DNA from: Tsukamurella pseudospumae
Lineage (GTDB): Bacteria; Actinomycetota; Actinomycetes; Mycobacteriales; Mycobacteriaceae
Direction of reading: 5' to 3'
Assembly: GCF_001575205.1 (NCBI RefSeq)
Contig: NZ_LSRE01000002.1
Coordinates: forward strand, 275,280-339,279
Length of the DNA stretch: 64,000 nt
Part shown: piece by piece, positions 8,120-17,951 of the stretch
Layout of the letters: each line of letters begins with the position of its first letter
Numbering within the stretch: the first letter of the stretch is position 1
Notes under the pieces: generated by a model
What the model saw: the letters and a program-made list of their open reading frames with translations, nothing else
Told to the model about the DNA's origin: nothing
The model's database searches: none
Made by a program: the position numbers and the translations under genes

Positions 8120-8974
8120 GTGAGCCCCGTCGAACCCCCCGCGCACGTCCTCTCCACCTTCGGACTGGACGAGACCGAACCCATCGCCCTGGGGGCGGAG
8201 TGGGACGGCGGCTGGCGCTGCGGCGAGGTCGTGCTCTCGCTGATCGCCGACCACGCCCGCGCGGCGTGGTCGGCGAAAGTCCGCGAGGACATCTACGTCG
8301 AGGGCATGCGCCTGGCGCGTCCGTTCCGCGCCACCGACGGCCGGTACGTCGTGTCCTCGTGGCGCGCAGACACGTTCATCGCGGGATCGCCCGAACCGCG
8401 GTACGACGAGATCATCTCGATGGCGAACCGGCTGCACGAGGTGACGGAGAAGCTCGAGCGTCCCCGGTTCCTCGCGGCGCCCGCGGTGGCCCCGTACACC
8501 GACGTCGACTACTTCGGTTTCGCCGACCGCGCCGCATGGGACGACAAACCGCTGTCGATGGCGCGCAAGCTCGGCGCACTCGACGAGACCGTGGAGCACC
8601 GCGCCCGCGCCGTCGAGCTCGTCGGCGAGCTCGCCGCGCTGCGCACCCCGGTCGAGTCGAAGCCCCAACTGGTGCACGGCGACCTCGCGAGCTCGGTGCT
8701 GTTCGCCGGCGCCGCTGCACCGGGCATCACCGATTTCACGCCCTATTGGCGCCCCGCGGCCTGGGCGTCCGCGGTCGTCGCCGTCGACGGGCTCTCCTGG
8801 GGCGGGGCCGACGACGGCCTGCTCATGCGCTGGAACGACCTGCCCGAGTGGCCGCAGATGGTGTTGCGGGCCCTCATCTTCCGGCTCGCGGTGCACGCCC
8901 TGCATCCGCGCTCGGAGGCCGACGCGCTGCCCGGGCTCGAGCACATCGCCGAGATCGGCCGGTGGCTCCTCTGA
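8120..8974 (+). CDS. TIGR02569-like actinobacterial protein with kinase-like (APH) fold
   Basis: This 284-residue protein resembles the actinobacterial TIGR02569 family, which has an aminoglycoside-phosphotransferase-like fold. Seen here are a phosphotransferase-style catalytic loop, LVHGDLASSVLF, and a downstream ITDFTPYWRP that takes the place of the metal-binding loop; the normal Asn of HGD-x(4)-N is not evident, so catalytic competence is doubtful. The function of the family is not established. It starts at GTG 8120. Its stop overlaps the next gene, so the two are likely co-expressed. Confidence 0.7.
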   Translation: MSPVEPPAHVLSTFGLDETEPIALGAEWDGGWRCGEVVLSLIADHARAAWSAKVREDIYVEGMRLARPFRATDGRYVVSSWRADTFIAGSPEPRYDEIISMANRLHEVTEKLERPRFLAAPAVAPYTDVDYFGFADRAAWDDKPLSMARKLGALDETVEHRARAVELVGELAALRTPVESKPQLVHGDLASSVLFAGAAAPGITDFTPYWRPAAWASAVVAVDGLSWGGADDGLLMRWNDLPEWPQMVLRALIFRLAVHALHPRSEADALPGLEHIAEIGRWLL

Positions 8975-9663
8975 CCGAGCCTGTCCGGCGGATCCTCGTC
9001 GCCCACGGCACGCGCTCGGCACACGGCGTTGCGATGGTCCGCCAGCTCGCGGACGCCGTCGCCGCCCGGACCGGCCAGCTCGACGTCGCCTTCGTCGACG
9101 TGCTGGGGCCGTCACCGTCGGACCTGCTGCGCGAGTCCGACATCCCGACGGTGCTCGTGCCGGCCTTCCTCGCCGCCGGCTACCACGTGCACACCGACGT
9201 GCCCGGGCACGTCGCGCGCAGCGGCCATCCCCGCGCTGTCGTCACCGCGCCGCTCGGTCCGGATCCGGCTCTCGTGGGCGCGCTGGTCCGCAGGCTCGAC
9301 GGTGCGGGGCTGCGGCCCGGCGACGCGGTCGTGCTCGGAGCGACCGGATCTTCCGACCCCCACGCCCGCGACGACGTCCGGACCATGGCCGGTCACCTCG
9401 CCGCGCGGCTGGGACAGGACGTGCCCGTCGGCTTCCTCGCGGCGGGCGTGCCGACGGTGGCCGATGTCGTCTCCCGGATCCGCACGCCCGGCCACCGCAT
9501 CGTGATCGCCGCGTACCAACTGGCCGACGGACTGTTCCACGCCCGGCTCGCGGAGGCGGGTGCCGATGCGGTCGCGGCGCCGCTGGGGCTCGCGCCCGAG
9601 GTGATCGACCTGCTGGTGACGCGGTTCGCGGCCGGGACCGCCGAGCTCGATCGGACCCGGTAG
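8962..9663 (+). CDS. Sirohydrochlorin chelatase / CbiX-family protein
   Basis: This 233-residue protein belongs to the CbiX/SirB chelatase family, which inserts cobalt or iron into sirohydrochlorin for B12 or sirohaem. The N-terminal metal-binding motif AHGTR and the second family block FLAAGYHVHTDVP, with its histidines, are present, and a duplicated half follows, as in the two-domain members. The best start is GTG 8962, which overlaps the preceding gene by 13 bases; a CTG at 8971 forming CTGA is a less likely alternative. No other tetrapyrrole genes are in the window. Confidence 0.82.
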   Translation: MAPLTEPVRRILVAHGTRSAHGVAMVRQLADAVAARTGQLDVAFVDVLGPSPSDLLRESDIPTVLVPAFLAAGYHVHTDVPGHVARSGHPRAVVTAPLGPDPALVGALVRRLDGAGLRPGDAVVLGATGSSDPHARDDVRTMAGHLAARLGQDVPVGFLAAGVPTVADVVSRIRTPGHRIVIAAYQLADGLFHARLAEAGADAVAAPLGLAPEVIDLLVTRFAAGTAELDRTR

Positions 9664-9667
9664 CGAC

Positions 9668-9958
9668 TCAGACGCGATAGCGGCGCAACGGGATCCGGTC
9701 GCCGTCGGCGAGCACACCCTCCGCGCGGAGGTTCTCCAGTTGCCGGGTGCGGATGTGTTCCGCGGGACGCCCGCTCGCGGGGACCACGCGGTGCCACGGC
9801 AGGTCGGACGCGTCGGTCCGCATCACCCAGCCCACGATCCGCGGCGAGCTCAAGTCCAGCTCGTCGGCGATGTCGCCGTAGGTGCGCACCCTGCCCGGCG
9901 GGATCGCCGCGATCAGCGCCCGTACCGCCTCCACCTGCTCCTCGGTCACCTTCGCCAC
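9668..9958 (-). CDS. Alkyltransferase-like protein (ATL, MGMT-like without Cys)
   Basis: This 96-residue protein is the DNA-binding half of O6-alkylguanine-DNA alkyltransferase. The active-site block that reads PCHRV in true alkyltransferases reads PWHRVV here, so the acceptor Cys is replaced by Trp. This is the hallmark of ATL proteins, which flag alkylated guanine for nucleotide excision repair rather than repairing it directly. The helix-turn-helix with the arginine finger (SSPRIVGWVMR) is intact. It lies five bases downstream of the lipV-like gene on the same strand, as Rv3203/Rv3204 do in M. tuberculosis. Confidence 0.88.
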   Translation of the reverse strand: MAKVTEEQVEAVRALIAAIPPGRVRTYGDIADELDLSSPRIVGWVMRTDASDLPWHRVVPASGRPAEHIRTRQLENLRAEGVLADGDRIPLRRYRV

Positions 9959-9963
9959 GGGCG

Positions 9964-10731
9964 TCAGCCGATCAGCCGTCGGGCGTACTCGCCGGCCAGG
10001 TGCGGGACCTCCTGCGCCACCATGTGATCCGACGGCACCGTCACCACCTCCGCGTGCGGCAGCGCCGCGAGCTGCGCGTCGTTGACGTACTGGGCGCGCT
10101 CGGCGCGCAGCAGAACCGTCGGGACGTCCGACGGTGCGCCGACGGCCGGCCGGGCCAGCTCGCCCCACAGCGCGACCATCGCGGGCAGACCGATGTCCCA
10201 CTCCCAGCGGCCGGAGTCGCGGCGCACCAGGTGCTCGGCGATCTCGTCGTCCATGACCGCCGCCGGCACCCGTTCCCAGGCGCCGGACGTCTTGTCCTGC
10301 TCGGCCTCCTCGGGCGAGGTGAAGTCGAAGAACTCGATGCTCTGCCCGGCGATCGTCTCGCACATCCGCGGGTCCAGCTGCTGCGCCGGATCGAGCAGGA
10401 GCAGCGCGCGCACCAGGTCCGGGCGCGCCGTCGCGAGCCGACAGGCCAGCGCGCCGCCCAGCGAGTGCCCGATCACCACGGCGGGGCTCGCGGCCGTCAC
10501 GGCGTGGCGCTCCAGCACGCCGACGAGGTCGGCGACGTGCTGTTCGAAGTGCCACGGCGGGGCCCACGTGGACCGGGCGTGCCCGCGCAGGTCCGGGGCG
10601 AGCACGCGGACGCCGGGCAGCTCGTCGTCGGCGAACCGCCGCCACCGGGCGCCGTGGCCGGTGACGCCGTGGATCGCGAGCACCGTGGTGGCGTCGGGGG
10701 AGTCGGGGCCGTAGACGTGGGTGTTGAGCAT
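9964..10731 (-). CDS. lipV: LipV-like alpha/beta-hydrolase (esterase/lipase)
   Basis: This 255-residue protein is an alpha/beta-hydrolase with the oxyanion-hole motif AIHGVTGHG, nucleophile elbow GHSLGG and a C-terminal catalytic His in VPSDHMVAQE. The acid residue is probably in the LLRAERAQY-containing strand region. Its position next to an ATL gene and divergent from adnAB corresponds to lipV (Rv3203) of M. tuberculosis, so I use that symbol by synteny. The ATG at 10731 is clear, and the two genes form a short operon. Confidence 0.8.
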   Translation of the reverse strand: MLNTHVYGPDSPDATTVLAIHGVTGHGARWRRFADDELPGVRVLAPDLRGHARSTWAPPWHFEQHVADLVGVLERHAVTAASPAVVIGHSLGGALACRLATARPDLVRALLLLDPAQQLDPRMCETIAGQSIEFFDFTSPEEAEQDKTSGAWERVPAAVMDDEIAEHLVRRDSGRWEWDIGLPAMVALWGELARPAVGAPSDVPTVLLRAERAQYVNDAQLAALPHAEVVTVPSDHMVAQEVPHLAGEYARRLIG

Positions 10732-10808
10732 GCCCCGATTCTGCCCTGCCGCGGACATGTCGGTGGGCTGTGATGTGATCGACGGACGCGATCGGAAGGG
10801 GGTGCGCG

Positions 10809-13800
10809 ATGGTCGGCGGCGGAACGGGTGGTTCCCGCGGGGACGGTTCCCGGGGCGACGGTGCGGGCAGGCACCGTCGGCCGCGCCTGCGGCTGCAGTA
10901 CACGGCCCCCGAGCCGCCTCCGGTCCGCGAATGGGTGGGGCCGATCGCGGAGCTCGCCGCTCCGGCGTCGGGCGCGCTGCCGCTGGACATGGGCGGGTGG
11001 GCGCCGTACCGGATCCGCGGGGGCCCGGGCACGGGCAAGACCGCCGCGTTGATCGACATCGCCGTCGCCAAGCTCACCGATCCGTTCGTCGATCCCGAGT
11101 CCGTGCTGGTCCTCGCGGGGAACAAGCGCTCCGCCGGGGCGCTGCGCAGCGAGCTCTCCGCGCGCGTGCTCGCCGGGAGCGAGGGGGTGCACGCCTCCGG
11201 GGAGCCGCTGGTACGCACGGTGCACTCGCTGGCCTTCGCGGTACTGAGGCTCCAGGCGTCCGGTACGGGCAGTCCGCCGCCGCGGCTGATCACGGGGTCG
11301 GAGCAGGACGCCGTGGTGCGGGAACTGCTGCGCGGCAACCTCGACGACGGTGGCGCCTTCTGGCCCGAGCGGCTGCGGCCGGCGCTCGTCACGAACGGCT
11401 TCGCGGGCGCGCTGCGCGACCTGTTCGCGCAGGCCGCGCAGCGGGGCGCGGGGCCGGACGAGATCGAGGACCTCGCGCGCCGCTACAACCGCGGGGAATG
11501 GCTCGCGGCGGCGAACGCGCTGCGCGAGTACCAGGAGACCACGCTGTTGCGCGGCTCCGTCGGGCTCGCCGGGCCGCAGGCGGTGGCACCTGCAGTCGAC
11601 GCGGCGGAGCTCATCGACGCTGCGGTCACGGCCCTGGCCACCGACGATGCGCTGCTCGCGCAGCAGCGCGAGCGCATCCGCTTCCTGCTGGTCGACGATG
11701 TGCAGAACCTCGACCCGCTGGCCTCGGCGCTGATCCGGCTGCTGGGCACGGGAACGGAGCTCACGGTGATCGCGGGGGATCCGGACCAGGCGGTGAACTC
11801 GTTCCGGGGCGCCAGCACGCGGTTCCTGCAGAACATGGAGGTTCCGCCCGAGCGGGACGTGTTGCTCGAACGCAGCTTCCGGTTCGGGGAGGAGGTGGCG
11901 GCCGCGGTGAACCGGGTCTCGGCCCGGCTGCCGCACCGTTTCGGGGCCGTCGCGCCCGAACGGCCGCGGCCGGGATCGGCCGCGGTGCGACTGTTCTCCA
12001 CTCCGGCGAAGGAGGCCGACGCCATCGCCGCGATGTTGCGGCGCGAGCACGTGCTCGGCGGCGTCCCCTGGGAGGAGATGGCCATCGTCGTGCGCTCGGT
12101 GTCGGCGTCGGTCGCGCCCCTGCGGCGCGCACTCGCCTATGCCGGCGTTCCCGTCACCGTCCCGGCCGACGATGTGCCGCTGGCGCGGCAGCGCGCCGTG
12201 CACGCGCTGTTGCTCGTGCTGCGCGCGGCCGTCACCCCCGAGGGGATCGACCCCGCCGAGGCGGTCACTCTGCTCTCCGGCCCCGTGGGCGGCGGGGATC
12301 CGCTCACGCTGCGGCGGGTGCGCCGCGCGGTGCGCCGGGCCGATCCGGCGGAGGAGCGCGGCTCGGCCGAGATCCTCACCGCGGTGCTCACCGAGTCGTC
12401 CGAGTTCGCCCCCTACCGCGCGGTGCTGACCGAACTCGAGGCCGAGCCGGTCGAGCGGGTGCTCGCCGCTGTCCGCGCCGCCCGCGCGGCCGCCGAGCAC
12501 GGCACCGTCGAGGAGGTGCTCTGGGCCGCGTGGGCCGCCACCGGTCTGGCGGCCCGGTGGGGCGCGCTCGCGCTCCGCGGCGGCACCCTCGGCGATCAGG
12601 CCGATCGGGACCTCGACGCGGTGATGGGCCTGTTCGATTCGGCGGCCGACTTCACCGACACGCTGCCCACCGCGTCGGTCGCCGCGTTCGTCGAATACCT
12701 GGAGCAGCTGCAGATCCCGCGGTCCGACCGCGCGCGCGGCCGCAGCGGTCAGGCCACCGTCCCGGGCGTGACGCTGCTGTCCGCGCACAGCGCAGTGGGC
12801 CGCGAGTGGGACGTGGTCGCCGTGGCCGGGGTGCAGGAGGGGCGCTGGCCCAACCTGCGCCGCCGCGGCGGGCTGCTCGGCACGGACGAACTGCTGGACG
12901 CGCTCGACGGCATGGATCCGTCCGCTCTGCCCACGGTCTCACGGTCGCTGCCGATGCTCGCGGAGGAGCGTCGCCTGCTGCTGGTGGCGTGCTCGCGGGC
13001 GCGGCGCGTGCTGCTCATCACGGCGGTCGACACCGCGGACGGCGAGGGTGACCTGGTGCCCTCGCGGTTCCTGCAGGGCATCGCACCGTCGGGCGACGAG
13101 GACCCGGAGACGTACACCCCGGCGGTGGAGAGCGCACCGTCGGCCTCCCTGGACCTGCGCACCCTGGTCGCGGTCCTGCGCACCGCGGCCTGCGACCCCG
13201 AGCGCGGCGAGGCCGAGCGCGAGCACGCCGCCCGGCAGCTGGCGCGCCTCGCGGCGGACCGGGTGGCCGGCGCCCACCCCGACAGCTGGTACGGCCTCGC
13301 CGGCGCGAGCACCGACGATCCGCTGTGGCAGCCCGACGACGGGCCGGTGGCGCTGTCCCCGTCGAACGTGGAGGCGCTGTCGGCGTGCGCGCTGCGGTGG
13401 ATGCTCGAACGGTTCGGCGGGAGCGATGGGGACTCGGCCAAGCAGGCCACCGGCAACCTGGTGCACACCCTGGTGCAGGCGGTCGCCGGGCGGATCCCGA
13501 AGGACGAGGTCACCCGCTCGCTGGAGAAGGTCTGGGACCGAGTGGATCTCGAGGCCGACTGGTTCGCACAGCGGGAGCTGGCGCGCACCGAGGCGATGCT
13601 GGAGTCCTTCCGCGCGTGGTTGGCCGGGAGCCGCGGCGAGCTCACCGAGGCGGGGGTGGAGATCGGCGTCGACGCGGTCATACCCGGAGACGCCGCGGCG
13701 GGCGGCGACGACCCCGATGTCCGCATCCGCGGCCGGATCGACCGGCTGGAGCGCGACGCCCTCGGGCGGGCCGTGGTGGTCGACGTGAAGACCGGCCGCA

Positions 13801-14135
13801 CCCTGCCGACGCAGGCCGAGGGGCAGGCGCAGGCCCAGCTGCGCACCTATCAGGTGGCGCTCGCACACGGCGGTATCGGTGGCGTGCCGGAGACACCGGG
13901 CGGTGGCAAGCTGGTGTACGTCGCGAAGTCGCACAACAAGACCGGGGCCACCGTCCGTGAGCAGGACGCACTGGCACCCGAGGACGTGGACGAATGGCTC
14001 GGCGTGATCCGGGAGGCGGCGCGCCGCACCCGGGGCCCGGTGTTCCCGGCCACGCTGAACGCCTCGTGCCAGTACTGCGCAGTGGCGTCGTGCTGTCCGG
14101 TGGTGGACAAGGGAAGGGCGGTCACCGATGACTGA
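10809..14135 (+). CDS. adnA: AdnA: helicase-nuclease subunit of AdnAB
   Basis: AdnA is one half of the AdnAB motor-nuclease that resects double-strand breaks in Mycobacteriales. The 1108-residue protein has a UvrD-like motor with Walker A GGPGTGKT near residue 72 and a Walker B region LLVDDVQNLD near 294, where the usual DE-Q reads DDVQ. The helicase motif SAHSAVGREWDVV follows near residue 660. The C-terminal RecB-like nuclease has VVVDVKTGR near 991. An AddB-style Fe-S cluster is suggested by a Cys near 860 (LSACALRW) and CQYCAVASCC near 1087-1097. The ATG at 10809 follows a GGAAGGGGG-rich stretch. It overlaps adnB by eight bases. Confidence 0.93.
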   Translation: MVGGGTGGSRGDGSRGDGAGRHRRPRLRLQYTAPEPPPVREWVGPIAELAAPASGALPLDMGGWAPYRIRGGPGTGKTAALIDIAVAKLTDPFVDPESVLVLAGNKRSAGALRSELSARVLAGSEGVHASGEPLVRTVHSLAFAVLRLQASGTGSPPPRLITGSEQDAVVRELLRGNLDDGGAFWPERLRPALVTNGFAGALRDLFAQAAQRGAGPDEIEDLARRYNRGEWLAAANALREYQETTLLRGSVGLAGPQAVAPAVDAAELIDAAVTALATDDALLAQQRERIRFLLVDDVQNLDPLASALIRLLGTGTELTVIAGDPDQAVNSFRGASTRFLQNMEVPPERDVLLERSFRFGEEVAAAVNRVSARLPHRFGAVAPERPRPGSAAVRLFSTPAKEADAIAAMLRREHVLGGVPWEEMAIVVRSVSASVAPLRRALAYAGVPVTVPADDVPLARQRAVHALLLVLRAAVTPEGIDPAEAVTLLSGPVGGGDPLTLRRVRRAVRRADPAEERGSAEILTAVLTESSEFAPYRAVLTELEAEPVERVLAAVRAARAAAEHGTVEEVLWAAWAATGLAARWGALALRGGTLGDQADRDLDAVMGLFDSAADFTDTLPTASVAAFVEYLEQLQIPRSDRARGRSGQATVPGVTLLSAHSAVGREWDVVAVAGVQEGRWPNLRRRGGLLGTDELLDALDGMDPSALPTVSRSLPMLAEERRLLLVACSRARRVLLITAVDTADGEGDLVPSRFLQGIAPSGDEDPETYTPAVESAPSASLDLRTLVAVLRTAACDPERGEAEREHAARQLARLAADRVAGAHPDSWYGLAGASTDDPLWQPDDGPVALSPSNVEALSACALRWMLERFGGSDGDSAKQATGNLVHTLVQAVAGRIPKDEVTRSLEKVWDRVDLEADWFAQRELARTEAMLESFRAWLAGSRGELTEAGVEIGVDAVIPGDAAAGGDDPDVRIRGRIDRLERDALGRAVVVDVKTGRTLPTQAEGQAQAQLRTYQVALAHGGIGGVPETPGGGKLVYVAKSHNKTGATVREQDALAPEDVDEWLGVIREAARRTRGPVFPATLNASCQYCAVASCCPVVDKGRAVTDD

Positions 14136-17100
14136 GGGGTTCCCGCACGCGCCGTTGATTTCGGCGGTGGACCTGGCGCACGAGCTGGGCCAGGCGTTCG
14201 CGCCCACCGAGGAGCAGCGCGCGGTCATCGAGGCGCCGCTCGGTCCGTGCCTGGTGGTCGCGGGCGCCGGGGCGGGCAAGACGGAGACGATGGCCGGCCG
14301 CGTCGTGTGGCTGATCGCCAACCGCTACGTCACACCGGACCAGGTGCTGGGGCTGACCTTCACGCGGAAGGCTGCGCAGCAGTTGATGATCCGGGTGCGC
14401 AAGCGGCTCGCCCGGCTCGCGGGGGCGGGCGTGGTCGACCGGATCGACCCGTCGGGTGAGCTCCGGGCGTCGCTGCGCACCGTCGAACCCGAGATCAGCA
14501 CGTACCACGCCTACGCGGGCAGGCTGCTCGGCGACTACGGCATGCTGCTGCCGGTCGAGCCGTCGGTGCGGCTCGTCTCGGAGACCGAGCGGTGGCAGAT
14601 CGCGTACGACGTGGTCACCGGGTGGGACGGCGCGCTCGAGGTCGACAAGAATCCGACGAACCTCACGGAGGCGGTGCTGGGCCTGTCCGGGGCGCTGGCC
14701 GATCACCTCGTCACGCCCGATCAGCTGGAGGCCGACGACGACGAGTTGGAGCGGCTCATCGGTCTGCTCCCGCCCGGCCCGCGGCAGAAGGCCGCGCCGA
14801 ACGCGGCGCTGCTCAAGGCGGCGGAGATCCAGGAGCAGCGGCGGCGACTCATCCCGCTGGTGCGGGGCGTCGCGGCCGAGATGCGCGCACGGGAGGTGCT
14901 CGACTTCGGCAGCCAGATGGGGCTCGCGGCGCAGCTCGCGCTGGCGAATCCCGATGTCGCGGGGTTGGAACGCGCGCGGTTCGGGGCCGTGCTGCTCGAC
15001 GAGTATCAGGACACCGGGCACGCGCAGCGCATGCTGCTCGCGTCGCTGTTCGGCGGCGCGGCCGGCGCCGCCGCGGTCACGGCGGTGGGTGACCCGATCC
15101 AGTCGATCTACGGCTGGCGCGGTGCCTCCGCGGCCAACCTGCCCCGGTTCGCGACCGACTTCCCGCAGGGCGACGGATCTCCCGCCCCGCGCCGCGAGCT
15201 GCTCACCAGCTGGCGCAACCCGACGAGCGCGCTCGATCTCGCGAACGCGGTCTCCGAGGACCTGCGCAGCCGCGGCGTCCCGGTTACCGAGCTCAGGGCC
15301 AGGCCAGACGCGCCGCCCGGCGACCTGCGGATCGCCCTGCACCCCACGGTGATCGACGAACGGGACTGGGTCGCCGACGCGATCGCGGAGCAGTGGCGCG
15401 GCCGCATCGAGGCGGGGGAGGAGCCGCCGACGGTGGCCGTGCTCGTCCGCCGCAACGCCGACTCCGCCGGGCTCGCAGCCGCGCTCGGCGAGCGGGGCGT
15501 TCCCGTCGAGGTGGTGGGCCTCGGGGGCCTGCTGCACACCCCGGAGGTGCAGGACGTCGTCGCGCTGCTGCGACTCGCGGTCGAACCGCTGGCGGGCACG
15601 GCGGCCATGCGGTTGCTCACGGGGCCGCGCTGGCAGCTCGGTGCCGCCGACCTGCGCGCGCTGTGGGACCGAGCGCGGCGGATCGCGCACACCACGGGTC
15701 GCGCCGCGGCCGGCGCGGTGTCCAGCGCTGAGCAGCTCGACGCCGCGCTGGACGCGACGCTGCCGTCCGAGTCCCTCGACGCGGCCGGCCTCGGCGACGC
15801 GATCGCCGACCCGGGCCCCGACGCGAACTACTCGTCCGCGGGGCTGGCGAAGATCCGCTCGCTCGACCGGGAGGTCCGGCACGTCCGCGAGCGGCTGGGC
15901 CACCCGCTGCCGGAGGTCGTCGCGGAGGCGGAGCGGGTGCTGGGCGTGAGCATCGAGACCCGGATCCGCGCCGCTCGCCAGCTCGGCGGCCGCGCCACCG
16001 GGCGCGAGCACCTCGACGCCTTCGCCGACGTGGTCGTCTCCTACGCCGAGCGCCCGACCGCGACGCTGCCCGGACTCCTGGGCTTCCTCGCCGCCGCGGA
16101 ACGGGTCGAGGGCGGCCTGACGCCGGGCGATGTGGAGGTCGCCACCGACCGCGTCCAGGTGCTCACGGTGCACTCGGCGAAGGGCCTGGAGTGGGACGTC
16201 GTCGCGGTGCCGCACCTGTCGGAGGGCATCTTCCCGTCGGGGCGCGCGATGCCCACCTGGCTCTCCAGTGCCGCCGAGCTGCAGCCGACGCTGCGCGGCG
16301 ACGTCGCGGAACCGGGGGAGACCGACGGCGTGCCGCGCCTGGACCTCGCCGACTGCAACAACCGCAAGGATCTCGAGGACGCGCTGGACGCGCATCGCAA
16401 GGCGCTCAAGGGCATGAACATGCACGAGGACGAGCGGCTGTTCTACGTCGCCGTCACGCGCACCCAGTCCGTGCTCCTGCTCTCCGGCCACTACTGGAGT
16501 GAGGACGTCAAGACGCCGAAGGCGCCGTCACGGTTCCTCGTCGCGGCCCGCGATCACGCCCCCGACGCGGTGCAGGAGTGGGCCGGCGAGCCGCTCGAGG
16601 ACGCGCCCAACCCGCTCGAGGCGGAACCCGTGCAGGCGCCGTGGCCGCGCGACTTCCTGGCGGCGCACCGTCCGGCCATCGACGCCGGGGCCGAGCGCGT
16701 CCTGGCGGCGCTCGCGCAGGTGTCCGCCGAGCCCGATGCCGACGGTTCCGGACTCGACGAGGACGATCCGTACGGCTGGGCCGCCGAGGTGACCGCGCTC
16801 CTCGCCGAGCGGGCGCGGCAGGCGGAGGCGGAGCTCGAGGTCGCGGTGCCGCGCGAGGTGTCGGTGAGCCAGCTCGTCGAACTGCGGCGCAGTCCCGCCA
16901 CGTTCGCGAGCCGGCTGCGGCGCCCGGTGCCCTTCAAGCCGAATCCGTACGCGCGCCGCGGCACCGCGTTCCACGCGTGGCTCGAGCGCCGGTACGGGGC
17001 GTCGCGGCTGCTCGATCTCGACGAGCTGCCCGGCGCCGCCGACGGTGACGCGGGCGCGGACGAGAACCTCGCCCTGCTGCAGCGCAGGTTCGAGGAGAGC

Positions 17101-17445
17101 GAGTGGGCGGCGCGCACCCCCGTCGACATCGAGGTGCCCTTCGAGATCGCCGCAGCCGGCACCGTCGTCCGCGGACGGATGGACGCGGTCTTCCGCGATC
17201 CGGGCGGCGGGTTCACGGTCGTCGACTGGAAGACGGGCGTCCGGCCCACCGAGCCCGCCGACGAGCGGGCGGCCGCCGTGCAGCTCGCGGCGTACCGTCT
17301 GGCCTGGGCGCGGCTGCGGGACGTGCCCGTCGACGACGTGCGGGCGGCGTTCTTCTACGTGCGCTCCGGGGAGACGGTGGCACCGTCGGACCTGTTGGAC
17401 CACGCCGGTCTCGCGGACCTGATCACGAGCGCTGGTGAGCGCTGA
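14128..17445 (+). CDS. adnB: AdnB: lead helicase-nuclease subunit of AdnAB
   Basis: AdnB is the second subunit of the AdnAB helicase-nuclease and, from mycobacterial work, its lead ATP-driven motor. The 1105-residue protein has Walker A VVAGAGAGKTETM near residue 45, Walker B VLLDEYQDT near 288, the GDPIQSIYGWRGA motif III region near 318, and the VHSAKGLEWDVV motif V region near 680. The C-terminal RecB-family nuclease carries VVDWKTGVRP near residue 1030 followed by QLAAYRLAW. Unlike adnA it has a complete DEYQD box and no evident Fe-S cysteine cluster. Translation is coupled to adnA by an eight-base overlap. Confidence 0.93.
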   Translation: MTEGFPHAPLISAVDLAHELGQAFAPTEEQRAVIEAPLGPCLVVAGAGAGKTETMAGRVVWLIANRYVTPDQVLGLTFTRKAAQQLMIRVRKRLARLAGAGVVDRIDPSGELRASLRTVEPEISTYHAYAGRLLGDYGMLLPVEPSVRLVSETERWQIAYDVVTGWDGALEVDKNPTNLTEAVLGLSGALADHLVTPDQLEADDDELERLIGLLPPGPRQKAAPNAALLKAAEIQEQRRRLIPLVRGVAAEMRAREVLDFGSQMGLAAQLALANPDVAGLERARFGAVLLDEYQDTGHAQRMLLASLFGGAAGAAAVTAVGDPIQSIYGWRGASAANLPRFATDFPQGDGSPAPRRELLTSWRNPTSALDLANAVSEDLRSRGVPVTELRARPDAPPGDLRIALHPTVIDERDWVADAIAEQWRGRIEAGEEPPTVAVLVRRNADSAGLAAALGERGVPVEVVGLGGLLHTPEVQDVVALLRLAVEPLAGTAAMRLLTGPRWQLGAADLRALWDRARRIAHTTGRAAAGAVSSAEQLDAALDATLPSESLDAAGLGDAIADPGPDANYSSAGLAKIRSLDREVRHVRERLGHPLPEVVAEAERVLGVSIETRIRAARQLGGRATGREHLDAFADVVVSYAERPTATLPGLLGFLAAAERVEGGLTPGDVEVATDRVQVLTVHSAKGLEWDVVAVPHLSEGIFPSGRAMPTWLSSAAELQPTLRGDVAEPGETDGVPRLDLADCNNRKDLEDALDAHRKALKGMNMHEDERLFYVAVTRTQSVLLLSGHYWSEDVKTPKAPSRFLVAARDHAPDAVQEWAGEPLEDAPNPLEAEPVQAPWPRDFLAAHRPAIDAGAERVLAALAQVSAEPDADGSGLDEDDPYGWAAEVTALLAERARQAEAELEVAVPREVSVSQLVELRRSPATFASRLRRPVPFKPNPYARRGTAFHAWLERRYGASRLLDLDELPGAADGDAGADENLALLQRRFEESEWAARTPVDIEVPFEIAAAGTVVRGRMDAVFRDPGGGFTVVDWKTGVRPTEPADERAAAVQLAAYRLAWARLRDVPVDDVRAAFFYVRSGETVAPSDLLDHAGLADLITSAGER

Positions 17446-17448
17446 GGG

Positions 17449-17856
17449 TCAGGCGGTCTCGCCGGTGTCGCGGGCGATCCTGACGGCCGTGACGACCATC
17501 GGGAGCTGGAGGGGGAGCCGGGCGTAGGCGCCCAACCGTAGCGGCAGCGGCTTGTCCGACCACTGCTGCGCCATGTACACGTTGGCCGGGAAGACCGCCG
17601 CGAACAGGGCGGTGGCCGCCACGCCGCCGAGCCGGCGCGTCGTCGGGGACGCCAGCAGCGCCGCGGTGGTCAGCTCCGCGACACCGGAGAGCCTCGTGGC
17701 TCGGCGGGGCGTGAGCCCGAAGGGCAGGTTCGGCGGGACGATCGAGTCGAAGGGCTTCGGGGCGACGAAATGCGCGACACCCATCCCCGCCAGGGAGAGG
17801 GCCATGCCCTTCGCGGCCTTGTCGGTGCGGCGGGCGGGGCGGTCTGTGGACACCAT
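17449..17856 (-). CDS. DoxX-like small membrane protein
   Basis: This 135-residue protein has four hydrophobic segments in a DoxX/DoxD-like arrangement: GMALSLAGMGVAHFV, then a SGVAELTTAALLAS helix, then TALFAAVFPANVYMA and a C-terminal QLPMVVTAVR helix. The conserved GVAELTTA resembles the G-x-x-E region of DoxX proteins. No catalytic function can be assigned. The start ATG 17856 is chosen as the first Met before the hydrophilic N-terminus; an in-frame extension to 17961 lies in probable promoter DNA. It converges on adnB with only three bases between the stops. Confidence 0.7.
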   Translation of the reverse strand: MVSTDRPARRTDKAAKGMALSLAGMGVAHFVAPKPFDSIVPPNLPFGLTPRRATRLSGVAELTTAALLASPTTRRLGGVAATALFAAVFPANVYMAQQWSDKPLPLRLGAYARLPLQLPMVVTAVRIARDTGETA

Positions 17857-17951
17857 CTGAAGATTGTGGCAGATTGCACGTCGGCTCCGGGGACGTGCTA
17901 GACCGGACAGGTAGTGCCCAGCGTTCGTGCGAAGGATCGTCCAGGACAGGT

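Noticed and set aside
10497..12788. 763-codon minus-strand open frame inside adnA
   Set aside because: No recognisable motif; antisense shadow of adnA.
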